DNA from: an uncultured Collinsella sp.
GTDB taxonomy: Bacteria; Actinomycetota; Coriobacteriia; Coriobacteriales; Coriobacteriaceae
Length of the DNA stretch: 64,000 bases
Reading direction: 5' to 3'
Assembly (NCBI GenBank): GCA_902470815.1
Contig: CABRHS010000005.1
Coordinates: 1-64,000, forward strand
Each line of letters starts with the position of its first letter. The stretch's first letter is position 1. Both the position numbers and the translations under genes were made by a program. The notes beneath the pieces are model-generated. The model was not told where the DNA came from, ran no database searches, and was given only the letters and a program-made list of their open reading frames with translations. Below, in pieces: positions 35,696 through 45,050 of this stretch.

Positions 35696-37089
35696 AGAAG
35701 TACCGCCCGAACATCGGCGCGCCCCGCACCGCTCCCAACGAGGAGCCCGCCGCCGAGCGCGCGTGCGATTTCCGCCCGGTCGACACCGGTTTTACCAAGG
35801 AAGACGCCATCGCCGAGGCCAACCGCTGCCTCGATTGCAAGAAGCCCCTGTGCATGCAGGGCTGCCCCGTCGGCGTGAACATTCCCGGCTTCATCGCAAA
35901 GATCCGCGAGGAGGACTGGGGCGGCGCCCTCGAGACCATCAAGGGCGATAACCTGCTGCCCTCCGTCTGCGGCCGCGTGTGCCCGCAGGAGAACCAGTGC
36001 GAGGGCAAGTGCATCCTCGGCCGCAAGGGCGAGGCCGTGGCCATCGGCCAGCTCGAGCGCATGGTGGGCGACATGGCCGACGAGGTGGGCCGCGCACCCG
36101 TGTGCAAGCCCAAGAACGGCAAGAAGGTCGCCATCGTGGGCTCCGGCCCCTCCGGCATCGCCTGCGCCGGCGAGCTCGCCCGTGAGGGCTTCGACGTCAC
36201 CGTCTTCGAGGCCTTCTTCACCGGCGGCGGCGTGCTGACCTACGGCATCCCCGAGTTCCGCCTGCCCAAGAAGATCGTCAAGCGCGAGATCGACGGCCTG
36301 GAGCAGCTCGGCGTCAAGTTCGAGTACAACTCCGTCGCCGGCCGACTGTTCGACGCCGAGGAGCTCTTCAACGAGGAGGGCTTTGATGCCCTCTACCTCG
36401 CCGTGGGCGCCGGCCTGCCCCGCTTCCTCAAGGTCCCGGGCGAGAACCTGCCCGGCGTGTACTGCGCCAACGAGTACCTCACGCGCACCAACCTCATGCA
36501 CGCCTACGACTTCCCCGTCTACGACACCCCCATCCGCCAGGGCAAGAACGTCGTGGTGTTCGGCGGCGGCAACGTGGCCATGGACGCCGCGCGCACCGCT
36601 CTGCGCCTGGGTGCCGACAGCGTGACCCTGGCCTACCGTCGTACCGAGGCCGAGATGCCCGCGCGCCTGGCCGAGGTTCATCACGCCAAGGAGGAGGGCG
36701 TCAAGATCCTCGAGCTCGTCAACCCGCTCGAGTTCATCAAGGGTGAGGACGGCTTCGTGTCCGCCGTCAAGCTGGAGCGCATGGAGCTCGGCGAGCCCGA
36801 CGCCTCCGGCCGCCGCCGCCCGGTCCCCGTGGCCGACTCCGCCTTTGAGATTCCGTGCGACGTGGCCATCACCGCCATCGGCACCATGGCCAACCCCTTC
36901 GCCAAGCTCTGCGCCGACGTCGAGCTCAACCGCTGGGGCCTCATCGAGGCCGACGAGGACGGTCGCACCTCCAACCCCAAGGTGTGGGCCGGCGGTGACA
37001 TCGTGACCGGTGCCGCCACCGTCATCCTCGCCATGGGCGCCGGCAAGAAGGCCGCCGCGTCCATGAAGAAGGAGCTGCTGGGCGAGTAG
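35683..37089 (+). CDS. NfnB/GltA-like NADPH-dependent oxidoreductase subunit
   Basis: A 468-residue flavoprotein of the glutamate synthase small-subunit family. The N-terminal ferredoxin-like domain has two Cys groups, CLDCKKPLCMQGCP and CGRVCPQENQCEGKC, for [4Fe-4S] clusters. An FAD motif follows (VAIVGSGPSGIACAGELA), then an NADPH motif (VVVFGGGNVAMDAARTA) and a C-terminal GGDIVTGAATVILAMGAGKKAA. Together with the preceding subunit this matches NfnB, the NADPH-handling half of electron-bifurcating transhydrogenase. Annotation as homotetrameric glutamate synthase GltA is the usual alternative. The gltB-type large glutamate synthase subunit is absent here. Confidence 0.87.
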   Translation: MPEVKKYRPNIGAPRTAPNEEPAAERACDFRPVDTGFTKEDAIAEANRCLDCKKPLCMQGCPVGVNIPGFIAKIREEDWGGALETIKGDNLLPSVCGRVCPQENQCEGKCILGRKGEAVAIGQLERMVGDMADEVGRAPVCKPKNGKKVAIVGSGPSGIACAGELAREGFDVTVFEAFFTGGGVLTYGIPEFRLPKKIVKREIDGLEQLGVKFEYNSVAGRLFDAEELFNEEGFDALYLAVGAGLPRFLKVPGENLPGVYCANEYLTRTNLMHAYDFPVYDTPIRQGKNVVVFGGGNVAMDAARTALRLGADSVTLAYRRTEAEMPARLAEVHHAKEEGVKILELVNPLEFIKGEDGFVSAVKLERMELGEPDASGRRRPVPVADSAFEIPCDVAITAIGTMANPFAKLCADVELNRWGLIEADEDGRTSNPKVWAGGDIVTGAATVILAMGAGKKAAASMKKELLGE

Positions 37090-37168
37090 GCCGCCGGGCA
37101 GATAACCCATCAAGCGGCCGCCGCACCAGGCGAGCATCGTCATCGGGAACCGAAATCCCGCCACATAC

Positions 37169-37205
37169 AGCCCGTCGATCGATTTCGGTCGGCGGGCTCG
37201 TTTTT
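37169..37205 (+). terminator. Rho-independent terminator after the NfnAB-like operon
   Basis: Stem AGCCCGTCGA/TCGGCGGGCT with further pairing inside, then CG and five T at 37201-37205. It lies about 80 bp past the stop. Confidence 0.75.
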
Positions 37206-37353
37206 CGGGGCGGCCAAGGGCGACGGCAATGCCTTGCGAGATGAAGCGGCGGCGGGCGGGCGCCAAGACCCGTGCACTTACCATGTGACGTGCGACGAAG
37301 TGGTACCATATGCAACACAAATGACCAGCGTATTGACGCGATAGGAGCTATCC

Positions 37354-38661
37354 GTGCAACAGGCCACCGCAAACGGCGCCGCTCCGGCCAATCCCGACTA
37401 TGACCTGCCGGGCAACGACTTGGACCCCAAGAACCTCACCCCGGATCAGCGCAAGACCATCCCACTCATCGTGCGCGTGTACGGCGCCCTCTGCGCACTC
37501 GACGGCATTGTGTCCCTGCCCCTCATGGGCGCGTACTTCGGCATCATGGTCTACCGCCTTGCCTTGGGCCAGGAAGAGGTGCTGATAGGCACCAACCTCA
37601 CGCTCACCGTCACCATGACGGCCATAGGCTCGGTGCTCGCCTTTGTATCGGCGATCGCTCTTATCCTATTCGGCTGGACCCTCGTCAAGAGTTACCGGCG
37701 GGATGCCGGGCGGTGGGCATACGCGCTCATCGTCATGACCATCGGCCAGATCCTCATTGACGTTATGCTCCAAGGCATCGGCGTGCACCTTATCCGACCC
37801 ATGATCCAGCTCGGTATCCTCACCGCACTCTCAGCCACCATCGATCCCACGCTGCGCCAGGAGCGCGAGTTACAGCGCCATCTGCGCGATCTCGAGGACC
37901 GCGTGGCCGCGGCGGGCGGCATGCTCGGACGCGACCTCACGGGCGAGGGCTACATCAAGCTCAACTTCTTCAACCTGTTCTGGGTCTTCATGGTGTGCTG
38001 CGTGCTCGGCCTGATCATCGAGGTCATCTTCCACATGGTGTGGGTCGACCCCGGCGTGTACCAGGACCGCGCCGGACTGCTCTTCGGACCGTTCAGCCCC
38101 ATCTACGGCTTCGGCGCCGTTCTGCTCACCATCGCGCTTAACCGCTTCTACAAGAAGAGCTTCCTCATCATCTTCCTGGTGAGCGCCCTTATCGGCGGTG
38201 TTTTCGAAGCCGCCGTGAGCTGGTGGATGCAGACCTCCTTCGGCGCCATCGCCTGGAGCTACTCATATGAGCTGCTGCCCGGCATCCCCGACCCCATGGC
38301 CATCTTCTTCCAGGGCCGCACCTCCACCCCGTTCATGCTCATGTGGGGCACGCTCGGCCTGTTCTGGATCAAGGTCTGCCTGCCGCGCCTGCTCAAGCTC
38401 ATCAACCTGATCCCTTGGAAGATGCGGTACTCGCTCACCACCGCCGTCGCCGCGCTCATGCTCGTCAACGGCGTCATGACGCTGCAGGCGCTCGACTGCT
38501 GGTTCTGCCGCGAGAGCGGGATCCAGCCGAGCTCGCCGGTGGAGGAGTTCTACGCGGAGCACTTCGACAACGAGTACATGGCCCATCGATTCCAGACCAT
38601 GACCATCCACCCGGACACCTCGAGCCGAGTGGACTCCCCTAAGACGGCCCCCGGCAAGTAG
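37354..38661 (+). CDS. CmpB-type putative ABC transporter membrane protein (PF06541-like)
   Basis: A 435-residue membrane protein. The C-terminal half, from NLFWVFMVCCVLGLIIEVIFH through GPFSPIYGFGAVLLTIALNR and ALIGGVFEAAVSWWMQ, matches the ABC_trans_CmpB family of unknown function, common in Firmicutes and Actinobacteria. The N-terminal half holds about four additional hydrophobic spans (residues 30-165) and a charged helix (LRQERELQRHLRDLEDRVAA). The initiator is GTG 37354, preceded by TAGGAG. A perfect 16-bp hairpin follows. Its function is not known; transport is only implied by the family name. Confidence 0.8.
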   Translation: MQQATANGAAPANPDYDLPGNDLDPKNLTPDQRKTIPLIVRVYGALCALDGIVSLPLMGAYFGIMVYRLALGQEEVLIGTNLTLTVTMTAIGSVLAFVSAIALILFGWTLVKSYRRDAGRWAYALIVMTIGQILIDVMLQGIGVHLIRPMIQLGILTALSATIDPTLRQERELQRHLRDLEDRVAAAGGMLGRDLTGEGYIKLNFFNLFWVFMVCCVLGLIIEVIFHMVWVDPGVYQDRAGLLFGPFSPIYGFGAVLLTIALNRFYKKSFLIIFLVSALIGGVFEAAVSWWMQTSFGAIAWSYSYELLPGIPDPMAIFFQGRTSTPFMLMWGTLGLFWIKVCLPRLLKLINLIPWKMRYSLTTAVAALMLVNGVMTLQALDCWFCRESGIQPSSPVEEFYAEHFDNEYMAHRFQTMTIHPDTSSRVDSPKTAPGK

Positions 38662-38721
38662 CCTGCTCGACCACGACGTACTGGAGCCCGAAACATCGTC
38701 GCGTCGAAACCGCCGCCATCG

Positions 38722-38758
38722 ACAAGGCCCTCCCGGAACAACTCCGGGAGGGCCTTGT
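38722..38758. terminator. Strong hairpin terminator between convergent genes
   Basis: A perfect 16-bp stem (38722-38737 with 38743-38758, core AAGGCCCTCCCGGA) with a 5-nt loop. There is no long T tail, but stem strength and its position between convergent genes support termination. Confidence 0.7.
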
Positions 38759-38807
38759 TAGCGCCTTCGATACGACTTGAATGAGGAGTCCCCTACTCAG
38801 CGAAAAG

Positions 38808-39212
38808 TCAGGCCGACAGCTCGCGTTCCACGACGCACGTGTTCTTGATGGTCCCCACAAGATGCTGCAGGGCGTCGATCACACGCGGGCGAATATCACC
38901 GCCGATGAGCACGAGCATGATGTCATCACCCACCTCGAGCTCGCCGGAGTTGAGCCACACGCGCACGTAACCGATACCCGGCAGGGCGCGAGCTTCTTCA
39001 ACGGCCGCCGAAACCTTGGCCTCGTCGTAGCTGAACACCATGCCGGCAACCTTGCCGCCTGGTTGCACGCCATCGGTCTCAACGCCGCGGGCCTCGGCCT
39101 TTGGGGTCTCTCGGACCGTGCCGTTGTGGATGAGGTACATGCCGCATCCGCGGAAACCCGGGTCTTGCTTGGCCTCGCGAAGCCATTCGTCTACAGAGGG
39201 CATCTGCGCCAT
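38808..39212 (-). CDS. MoaE-like protein
   Basis: A 134-residue protein that aligns in outline with MoaE, the large subunit of molybdopterin synthase: a GYVRVWLNSGELEVGDDIMLVLIGGDIRPRVIDALQHLV stretch matches the MoaE RIGEL-GD-AHR core. The final MoaE segment, usually KxxAPFWKRE with two catalytic Lys, is here IKNTCVVERE, so one Lys appears conserved and the second lost. The AHR His is also absent. No other molybdenum cofactor gene is adjacent. It may be a repurposed MoaE-fold protein. ATG 39212 is preceded by GAGGGG and lies 5 bp after the sortase stop, so it is probably cotranscribed with the sortase. Confidence 0.6.
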   Translation of the reverse strand: MAQMPSVDEWLREAKQDPGFRGCGMYLIHNGTVRETPKAEARGVETDGVQPGGKVAGMVFSYDEAKVSAAVEEARALPGIGYVRVWLNSGELEVGDDIMLVLIGGDIRPRVIDALQHLVGTIKNTCVVERELSA

Positions 39213-39216
39213 CGGA

Positions 39217-40044
39217 CTACCCCTCGCTTTCTTCCATGACCCCCAGCTCGCCCACGAGCGTGCACACCATGGCCGCGCGCTTTGTCTGAGCAAGGAACGC
39301 GTCATCGCAGGTGACCAGCGTGAGCACGTGCGTCGCCTCGCGCAACTCCATCTCGGCGTTCTTGGATCTCGCCTCCGCGTGCTTGAGAGAGTCCGAGAGG
39401 TACTGCGGAAGGCCCGCGTCGCCCTCGAAGTTCGCCTGCCGGGCCGCCATGTAGTCGTCATCGACGCGCATGGTGAACAGGGGCTTCAGCTCATACGTGG
39501 TCTCAGGGGTTATGTAGTACACCTTGTCGATGGAGTCGAACTTGGCCTGGTCGAGCGATTCGTAGACCTGCGTGAACATGGAGCCGTCGTTCATATGGTG
39601 GCCGTACAGGGTCGTCTGCTGATCGATCATACCGGGCGCCGCGTCATCGACGTCCATGAACACCGTGCCGTTGGCGTTGTACTCACCGCTGATGAGCGTG
39701 CGGAGATACGTATCATTGGTGGCGCCCTGAGCCACCACGTAGCTGATGTTGGTCCCCGGAATGTAAATCCAGCCCACAACACCATCGTTCACCTGCTTGA
39801 GGGCGTCAAAATCGATGCTGGGGATCCCGGAGCCGTCCGAGTCCTTGACCGCTTGCTTGCTCAGACCGTCGTAGAACTCCGACGCTTGCCTGTACCCGAC
39901 CTGAGCGCGGATGAACAGGCCCCCGGAGACGAGCAGCAACACGACCCCGACGACGATCAACACATGCGACAGGACGTTGCGGCCGCGACGCGGTGCCGGA
40001 GCGGGCGCCGGAGCGGGTTTGAAATGCTTTCCGGAGGTGGCCAT
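39217..40044 (-). CDS. srtB: Class B sortase
   Basis: A 275-residue membrane-anchored transpeptidase. An Ala/Pro-rich N-terminus precedes one membrane span (about residues 24-47). The catalytic triad is visible: His in TTLYGHHMNDGSMF, Cys in LTLVTCDD and Arg in QTKRAAMV, with the longer class B helix between. Such enzymes attach surface proteins to peptidoglycan or build pili. No substrate gene is directly adjacent in the same operon; LPXTG proteins occur at 1.2, 26.1 and 40.8 kb. It starts 6 bp after the purE stop. Confidence 0.9.
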   Translation of the reverse strand: MATSGKHFKPAPAPAPAPRRGRNVLSHVLIVVGVVLLLVSGGLFIRAQVGYRQASEFYDGLSKQAVKDSDGSGIPSIDFDALKQVNDGVVGWIYIPGTNISYVVAQGATNDTYLRTLISGEYNANGTVFMDVDDAAPGMIDQQTTLYGHHMNDGSMFTQVYESLDQAKFDSIDKVYYITPETTYELKPLFTMRVDDDYMAARQANFEGDAGLPQYLSDSLKHAEARSKNAEMELREATHVLTLVTCDDAFLAQTKRAAMVCTLVGELGVMEESEG

Positions 40045-40050
40045 GGTCGA

Positions 40051-40524
40051 CTACGCCTCGGCCATATCGCGCTTGAGCTGAACGATGACGTCGCGGTACT
40101 CGGGCATGGTGGCACCGATGATCTGCGTGGCGAAGATGGCCGCGTTCTTGGCGCCGTTGATGGCGACGCAGGCGACCGGCACACCGGAGGGCATCTGCAC
40201 CATGGAGAGCAGGGAATCCAGACCGCCGAGGTCGCTCGTCTTCATGGGAACGCCGATGACCGGAAGCGGGGTGAAGGCAGCGACCACGCCGCCCAGATGC
40301 GCCGCCTTGCCCGCGGCGGCGATGATGACCTTGATTCCGCGGTCGGCAGCGGTCTCGGCCCACTCATGGACCTTATCGGGGTTGCGGTGGGCACTGGCGA
40401 TGACCAGCTCGTACGGGACGCCGAGGGCGTCGAGTTCCGCAGTGCAGCCCTCCATGACAGGCATATCGGACTTGGAGCCCATGATGATGCCCACCAGCGG
40501 GGTCTTTTCAGAAGCGTTGTCCAT
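40051..40524 (-). CDS. purE: N5-carboxyaminoimidazole ribonucleotide mutase
   Basis: A 157-residue class I PurE, which rearranges N5-CAIR to CAIR in purine synthesis. The conserved VGIIMGSKSDMPVM start, ASAHRNPDKVHEWAE with the catalytic His, AAAGKAAHLGGVVA and the GVPMKTSDLGGLDSLLSMVQMPSGVPVA loop are present. GGAGG precedes the ATG. No purK or other pur gene is nearby. It leads an apparent operon with the class B sortase and MoaE-like gene, an unusual pairing. Confidence 0.95.
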   Translation of the reverse strand: MDNASEKTPLVGIIMGSKSDMPVMEGCTAELDALGVPYELVIASAHRNPDKVHEWAETAADRGIKVIIAAAGKAAHLGGVVAAFTPLPVIGVPMKTSDLGGLDSLLSMVQMPSGVPVACVAINGAKNAAIFATQIIGATMPEYRDVIVQLKRDMAEA

Positions 40525-40824
40525 GGCAGTACCTCCAGGTTATATGTGCACAACACCCCAAAGTATAGCCGAGCCGCGCGGGGGCCGGTTCTCCTGCATG
40601 TCGACTTCGTGGTATTTGCCGTCAAATTCATCGCAATATCCACCACCTCCCCACCCCGGCCTCCCTCCCCACCTGCCAAGCGTCCGGGCTCGTCAGAATT
40701 CCGTCAAAGACGGGTGTGCACGCGGGCAGCCGACCCATGAATCCCGGCAGATTCCTCAAGATACGATGACCGCCCCTTAACCCTGAGCAACGGGGAAGAC
40801 ATGGCCGGACAAAGGGAGGAATCC
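40525..40824. promoter_or_regulatory. Divergent intergenic region, purE / Cna_B surface protein
   Basis: About 300 bp between divergent genes. It holds a pyrimidine-rich tract (CCTCCCCACC repeated around 40648-40677) and a TATACT (- strand, near 40560) that may be a purE -10. No riboswitch fold or short gene is evident. Confidence 0.35.
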
Positions 40825-43800
40825 ATGCACAACACAGTCACCGCCATCGGTCCGAAAGGACGTGAACCGCGCGTTCGACGCGGAGACCCACCTGCTCGCA
40901 TGCGGAAACGCCTTCTGCTCGCCATGGCGATCGCGGCGCTGTTCATCATGGCCGGGCGCGTCATACCGCCGGGATGGGACGGATTGGCACAGCGCGCGTT
41001 CGCGGCGCCGGCGACTATTTCCGGCAAAGCGGACATCGTCATCACGAACAAGCAGCAGTCCTATTACGAAGGCGTCGTCGCCCAATGCCGGGCGACCATC
41101 CACCTCCCCGACGGCACCACCCAAGTTGCCGACGGCCATTGCATCTCGGGCGGCTATTATTCCGTGCCCCTTGACGGCACCTATGATTACGAGGGAACGC
41201 TCCAACCCGATGGCACCTACTCGATCATCATTCATTCCGAGGTGAGCATGGGCGCCAACAGCGAGACCTTCAATCCGGGCGAGGAACTCGGCACGCAGCA
41301 GATGGGAGACATTCACATCCGCTACAACCCCAAGACAAAGACCACGTTCAAGAAGAGCTCCTCCGACCAGGCCCTGAGCGGCCAAAGTTCCGCCTACTCC
41401 CTCGAAGGCGCGGAGTACGACATCTTTGACGCGCGGACCCAGGCAAAGGTCGCGTCTATCACCACCAACCGCGACGGCACCGCCAGTTGCCCGTTGGAGC
41501 AGGAATGCGATTTCTACGTCATCGAGACAAAGGCGCCCAAGGGTTTCTCGCTCTCAAAGGAACGCGTGACCTTTCGCACCAAGGGAAACGAGATGACGGT
41601 CTCGCTCCAGGACCGCCCCGGATCGGCGCGAGTGCGCATTCGCAAAAAGGACTCCTGCACGGGAGCATCCGCCCAAGCTGGAACCACCCTCTCCGGTGCC
41701 GAGTTCACCATAACTTCCCTGACGTCGCCGGGGTGGACACGCACTGTCACCACGGACGCTGACGGCACGGCGGCCCTCACCTCGATTCCACTGGGAACAA
41801 TCAGCATCAAAGAGACCAAGGCGCCGGCGGGCTACCTTCCCGACACGAAGACCCGCACCTATACCGTGGACGGATCGCAAATCGGGCAGGGCGGCGTCGT
41901 TGAGCTGGCACCCATCGAGGTCGCGGAGGACATCTCCTCGTTCGACATCGAGCTCGTCAAATACCTCGATTCCGGCAACGAGGGATCCGGTCTCCAACCT
42001 GCCGGCAAGGGCATCCAATTCGAAATCATCTCAAACTCGACGGGCGGGATAATCGGCACGCTCACGACGAATGAGCATGGCCGCGCATCGACAACCGATC
42101 CCAAAACGGTCAATCGAGAAGCCGTCTCGCCCTCTGCGACGCACGACGCGTCCCGGCCATGGATGGGCAGCGGCAAGCGCAACGAGCGCATAGCCGGCGC
42201 AATCCCCTTCGACGCCAAGGGCTACACCGTTCGCGAGGTCGCGTCCACGACGCCCGAAGGATACAGGCCGTGCGAGGATTGGACAATCGGCGTCGAGCAG
42301 ATGACGAACGGCGCCACGTGCCACTACATCGTCGACAACGACTTTGTGAGCTCGCGCATCCAAATCGTCAAAGTCGATGGCGCGGACGGGCTGACCGTGC
42401 CCCTTGCCGGCTTCTCCTTCCAATTGCTCGACCATGCCAAGAATCCCATATCGCAGGATGTGTGGTACCCGCAGCACGCAAAACTCGACACCTTCACGAC
42501 CGACGGAACGGGAACCGTGACGCTGCCCGAGGCGCTCATCCCCGGCACCTATTACATCCGTGAGGTTGCCGCGCCCTCTCCCTACATTCCATCCGCGCAG
42601 GATATCGAGGTCGCGATCAAGGACCAAGAGGTTCCCGACCCCATTACCGTCATCCATGTCGAGGACCGGCAGGCAACGGGAACGGTTCGCGTCATCAAGC
42701 GGTGCTCAGATGAAAAATGCCCGCATGGGGGCTCTTTGAGGGGCGCCGAGTTCGATGTCATCGCCGCCGAGGACATCGTCAGCCCCACCGGCACCGTCCA
42801 GGCGGGAAAAGGCGAGGTCGTTGCCCACATCGCCACCGATGAAGACGGGGTCGCACGCGCACGGGGACTGAGCCTTGGAGACGGCACCGCCAACTATTCC
42901 CTCGTTGAGACCAAAGCCCCCGACGGGCATGTGCTCGACCCGACGCCATGTCCGTTCACGATCACACATGACGAACCTGGGGCCGAGGTCGCTCATGCGG
43001 ACGTGGCCGTATCGAACAATCCCACGCGCACGGTCATCGGCAAAACGGACGCCCAAACGGGAGAGCGGTTGCACGGCGCCACGCTCGCCCTATGGAACAT
43101 AGACGACCAGATCTCCGTCGATCCCTCCCAGCAGGGCGCTGTCGCCTTGCGTGCCGCGGAGAAACCGGACACCGTGTCCTTGAGATTCTGCGCTCCCTAC
43201 GCCGTCGTCGAAGTCGACGCGCCGGATGGGGCCGAGGTTGCCCTCTCAGATGGGGGTGGCGAACCCATCGTCGTAGGGCGAGAAGCCACGAAGGTGCCTG
43301 CAGGATCGTATGACGTCATCTGCACCATCGATGGCAAGCGCCTATCTCTGAATTCAGCACATATCACCATCAAGGCGAATGAGGGCTACTCGATCACCAT
43401 CACCCAAGGCCCAATCGGAGCCCATTTCAAATCGACCGCGACCGGTCCTGCCGAAGAGGAGATCAAGTTGCCGTACTCGAAGGACGACGAGGCCTTCACG
43501 GCCCAAGGGCTCAGACCCGGCGCGCACGAGGTCCTCGTCGACGGAAATGCCATCGGCACGATTACGCAGGGCGAAGGGGCCGGTTTCTATTCCATAGACG
43601 AAAAGGGCGTCCATCCCGAACCCATCCTCCTCGCGGGCGATAAGCACCCCGTGGTGCTCACCACCCCCAAAGACGGGCGCCTATCCATCGACCATCTGCA
43701 GGCGGGGGAGTATCGCCTGCGTGAAGTCGATGCACCGAGGGGATACGTGACAAGCGCATCCGTTCTCCCTCTCACGGTGGACCCAATCGACGAGCCCGAC

Positions 43801-44595
43801 GATGGATCCTACATCGACCTTGCAGTTGAAAACGATTTCACGAAAATCGAGATCTCCAAACTAGATACGGACAGCGAGCAGGCGATCGCCGGGGCGACAC
43901 TCTCACTTGTCGCGGCCGATGGCAGCGTAATCGACCGCTGGGTCAGCCAAGAACAACCTCATGTGCTCACCCGTATCGAACCCGGCACATACCTGCTCGT
44001 AGAGGAGCGCCCTCCACAGGGACACAACTCAGCGGGGCCCCTGGAGGTGGAGGTTCTACCCATCACGGAACCGCAGCGGTTCGCCATCCGAGACAAGGCG
44101 ATTCGAATCGAGGGACGCGTGGACAAAAGGCAGGAGCGCATCCCATCGGCTTCCCCCGACGAGATGGCCGTCCGCAGCGAGAAGCCCGCTACGGCAAACG
44201 CTGCGGGCGCGGACCATGGCTCGACCTACGTCTACACGGTCGATTTCCAGAACAGCAGCTCAACCTGGGTTGACGAGTTCACGGTCACGGACGTCCTCAC
44301 CTGCGCCCAGCAGCAGAGAGCCGAGCTCGTCGGCGTGACGACCCCTCAGTCCGAAGGTGACCGGGACGGCAAGGTGAACGTGTGGTATCAGACCAACCTC
44401 TCTTCCCGGGAACCGGCGGCATCTGACAAGGGCGACGCGCCGTCCCCCAACGCCACGCTGGATGATGGCCACGAGAACCCCTGGCTGAACGATGAATCCG
44501 TCATCCAAACCCTCGGGGAGACAGGAGGATCGTCTCGTACGACGGGTGGCGCCTATGGGCGAAGGACATGCCGGCAGGATCCGCAACACATCTGA
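40825..44595 (+). CDS. Multi-Cna_B (SpaA-type) surface protein, frameshifted near its end
   Basis: About 1256 residues are readable. A signal peptide follows an unusually long basic N-terminus (RKRLLLAMAIAALFIMAG to AFAAPAT). Then come at least six prealbumin-like Cna_B/SpaA domains, each with a GAEFxI or GATLxL strand and an ETKAPxGY-type end (ETKAPKGFSL, ETKAPAGYLP, EVAAPSPYIP, ETKAPDGHVL, EVDAPRGYVT, EERPPQGHNS). Such domains often form Lys-Asn isopeptide bonds. A C-terminal non-Cna domain begins at TYVYTVDFQNSSSTWVDEF. The frame is lost near 44514-44518 and ends at 44595 in an unrelated tail. ATG 40825 has AGGGAGG upstream. The cognate sortase is at 45047. Confidence 0.82.
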   Translation: MHNTVTAIGPKGREPRVRRGDPPARMRKRLLLAMAIAALFIMAGRVIPPGWDGLAQRAFAAPATISGKADIVITNKQQSYYEGVVAQCRATIHLPDGTTQVADGHCISGGYYSVPLDGTYDYEGTLQPDGTYSIIIHSEVSMGANSETFNPGEELGTQQMGDIHIRYNPKTKTTFKKSSSDQALSGQSSAYSLEGAEYDIFDARTQAKVASITTNRDGTASCPLEQECDFYVIETKAPKGFSLSKERVTFRTKGNEMTVSLQDRPGSARVRIRKKDSCTGASAQAGTTLSGAEFTITSLTSPGWTRTVTTDADGTAALTSIPLGTISIKETKAPAGYLPDTKTRTYTVDGSQIGQGGVVELAPIEVAEDISSFDIELVKYLDSGNEGSGLQPAGKGIQFEIISNSTGGIIGTLTTNEHGRASTTDPKTVNREAVSPSATHDASRPWMGSGKRNERIAGAIPFDAKGYTVREVASTTPEGYRPCEDWTIGVEQMTNGATCHYIVDNDFVSSRIQIVKVDGADGLTVPLAGFSFQLLDHAKNPISQDVWYPQHAKLDTFTTDGTGTVTLPEALIPGTYYIREVAAPSPYIPSAQDIEVAIKDQEVPDPITVIHVEDRQATGTVRVIKRCSDEKCPHGGSLRGAEFDVIAAEDIVSPTGTVQAGKGEVVAHIATDEDGVARARGLSLGDGTANYSLVETKAPDGHVLDPTPCPFTITHDEPGAEVAHADVAVSNNPTRTVIGKTDAQTGERLHGATLALWNIDDQISVDPSQQGAVALRAAEKPDTVSLRFCAPYAVVEVDAPDGAEVALSDGGGEPIVVGREATKVPAGSYDVICTIDGKRLSLNSAHITIKANEGYSITITQGPIGAHFKSTATGPAEEEIKLPYSKDDEAFTAQGLRPGAHEVLVDGNAIGTITQGEGAGFYSIDEKGVHPEPILLAGDKHPVVLTTPKDGRLSIDHLQAGEYRLREVDAPRGYVTSASVLPLTVDPIDEPDDGSYIDLAVENDFTKIEISKLDTDSEQAIAGATLSLVAADGSVIDRWVSQEQPHVLTRIEPGTYLLVEERPPQGHNSAGPLEVEVLPITEPQRFAIRDKAIRIEGRVDKRQERIPSASPDEMAVRSEKPATANAAGADHGSTYVYTVDFQNSSSTWVDEFTVTDVLTCAQQQRAELVGVTTPQSEGDRDGKVNVWYQTNLSSREPAASDKGDAPSPNATLDDGHENPWLNDESVIQTLGETGGSSRTTGGAYGRRTCRQDPQHI

Positions 44596-45050
44596 ATGTC
44601 TCGGACCTGCACCTGGTAGACGGCGAAAGGATCACCGGGGTGCGCTTCGAATATGGGTGCGTCGATGCGGGCTTTGGAACCCAGTCCACATCATGGGACC
44701 GTCCCGATTTAAAGGATGAAGGTGACGAATGCATCCTCAATCACGACGGAACACCCCATTCAAAGGGGGCAATATTCCACATGTGTGCAACCTCACCATC
44801 GAAGCAGGCCGTGCTATTGGAGAACACCGTGATGGTCGACCTCGCCCGCAATGGCGGAGGCAGAGGGCTTGTCGCGCATGACAGTGATCGCGTGGCCCAG
44901 CAAATCCCGGCAAAACCCGAAGACAAGCCGACGATCCTGCCGCAGACTTCCAGCATACCCCTCGCCCCAACGCTGCTCGTCTTCTCTTCCATCATCGGCG
45001 GTATCGCCGTCCTCATGCGCCGGGCGAGCGCGAGGCGGCGAGGACGATGA
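44568..45050 (+). pseudogene. C-terminal fragment of the Cna_B surface protein with sorting signal
   Basis: This is the continuation of the preceding protein in another frame. Read upstream of its ATG, the frame gives DRRIVSYDGWRLWAKDMPAG, the natural continuation of the surface-protein domain, and stays open back to a TGA at 44493. One extra G in the G run at 44515-44518 would join both parts (LGGDRRIVSYDGW). The end has a sorting signal, ILPQTSSIPLAP, then a hydrophobic span and RRRGR. It is therefore not an independent gene with its own start but the wall anchor of the 40825 protein. A real frameshift or an assembly error are both possible. It overlaps the sortase gene by 4 bp. Confidence 0.8.

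Noticed and set aside
35632..37320. A - strand open frame opposite the NfnB-like gene
   Set aside because: Val/Gly/His/Asp-rich shadow with no motif; the + strand gene has complete cluster and nucleotide motifs.
44490..44600. Programmed ribosomal frameshift in the Cna_B gene
   Set aside because: No slippery heptamer or downstream structure typical of programmed shifting was seen; a simple one-base G-run change explains the sequence better.
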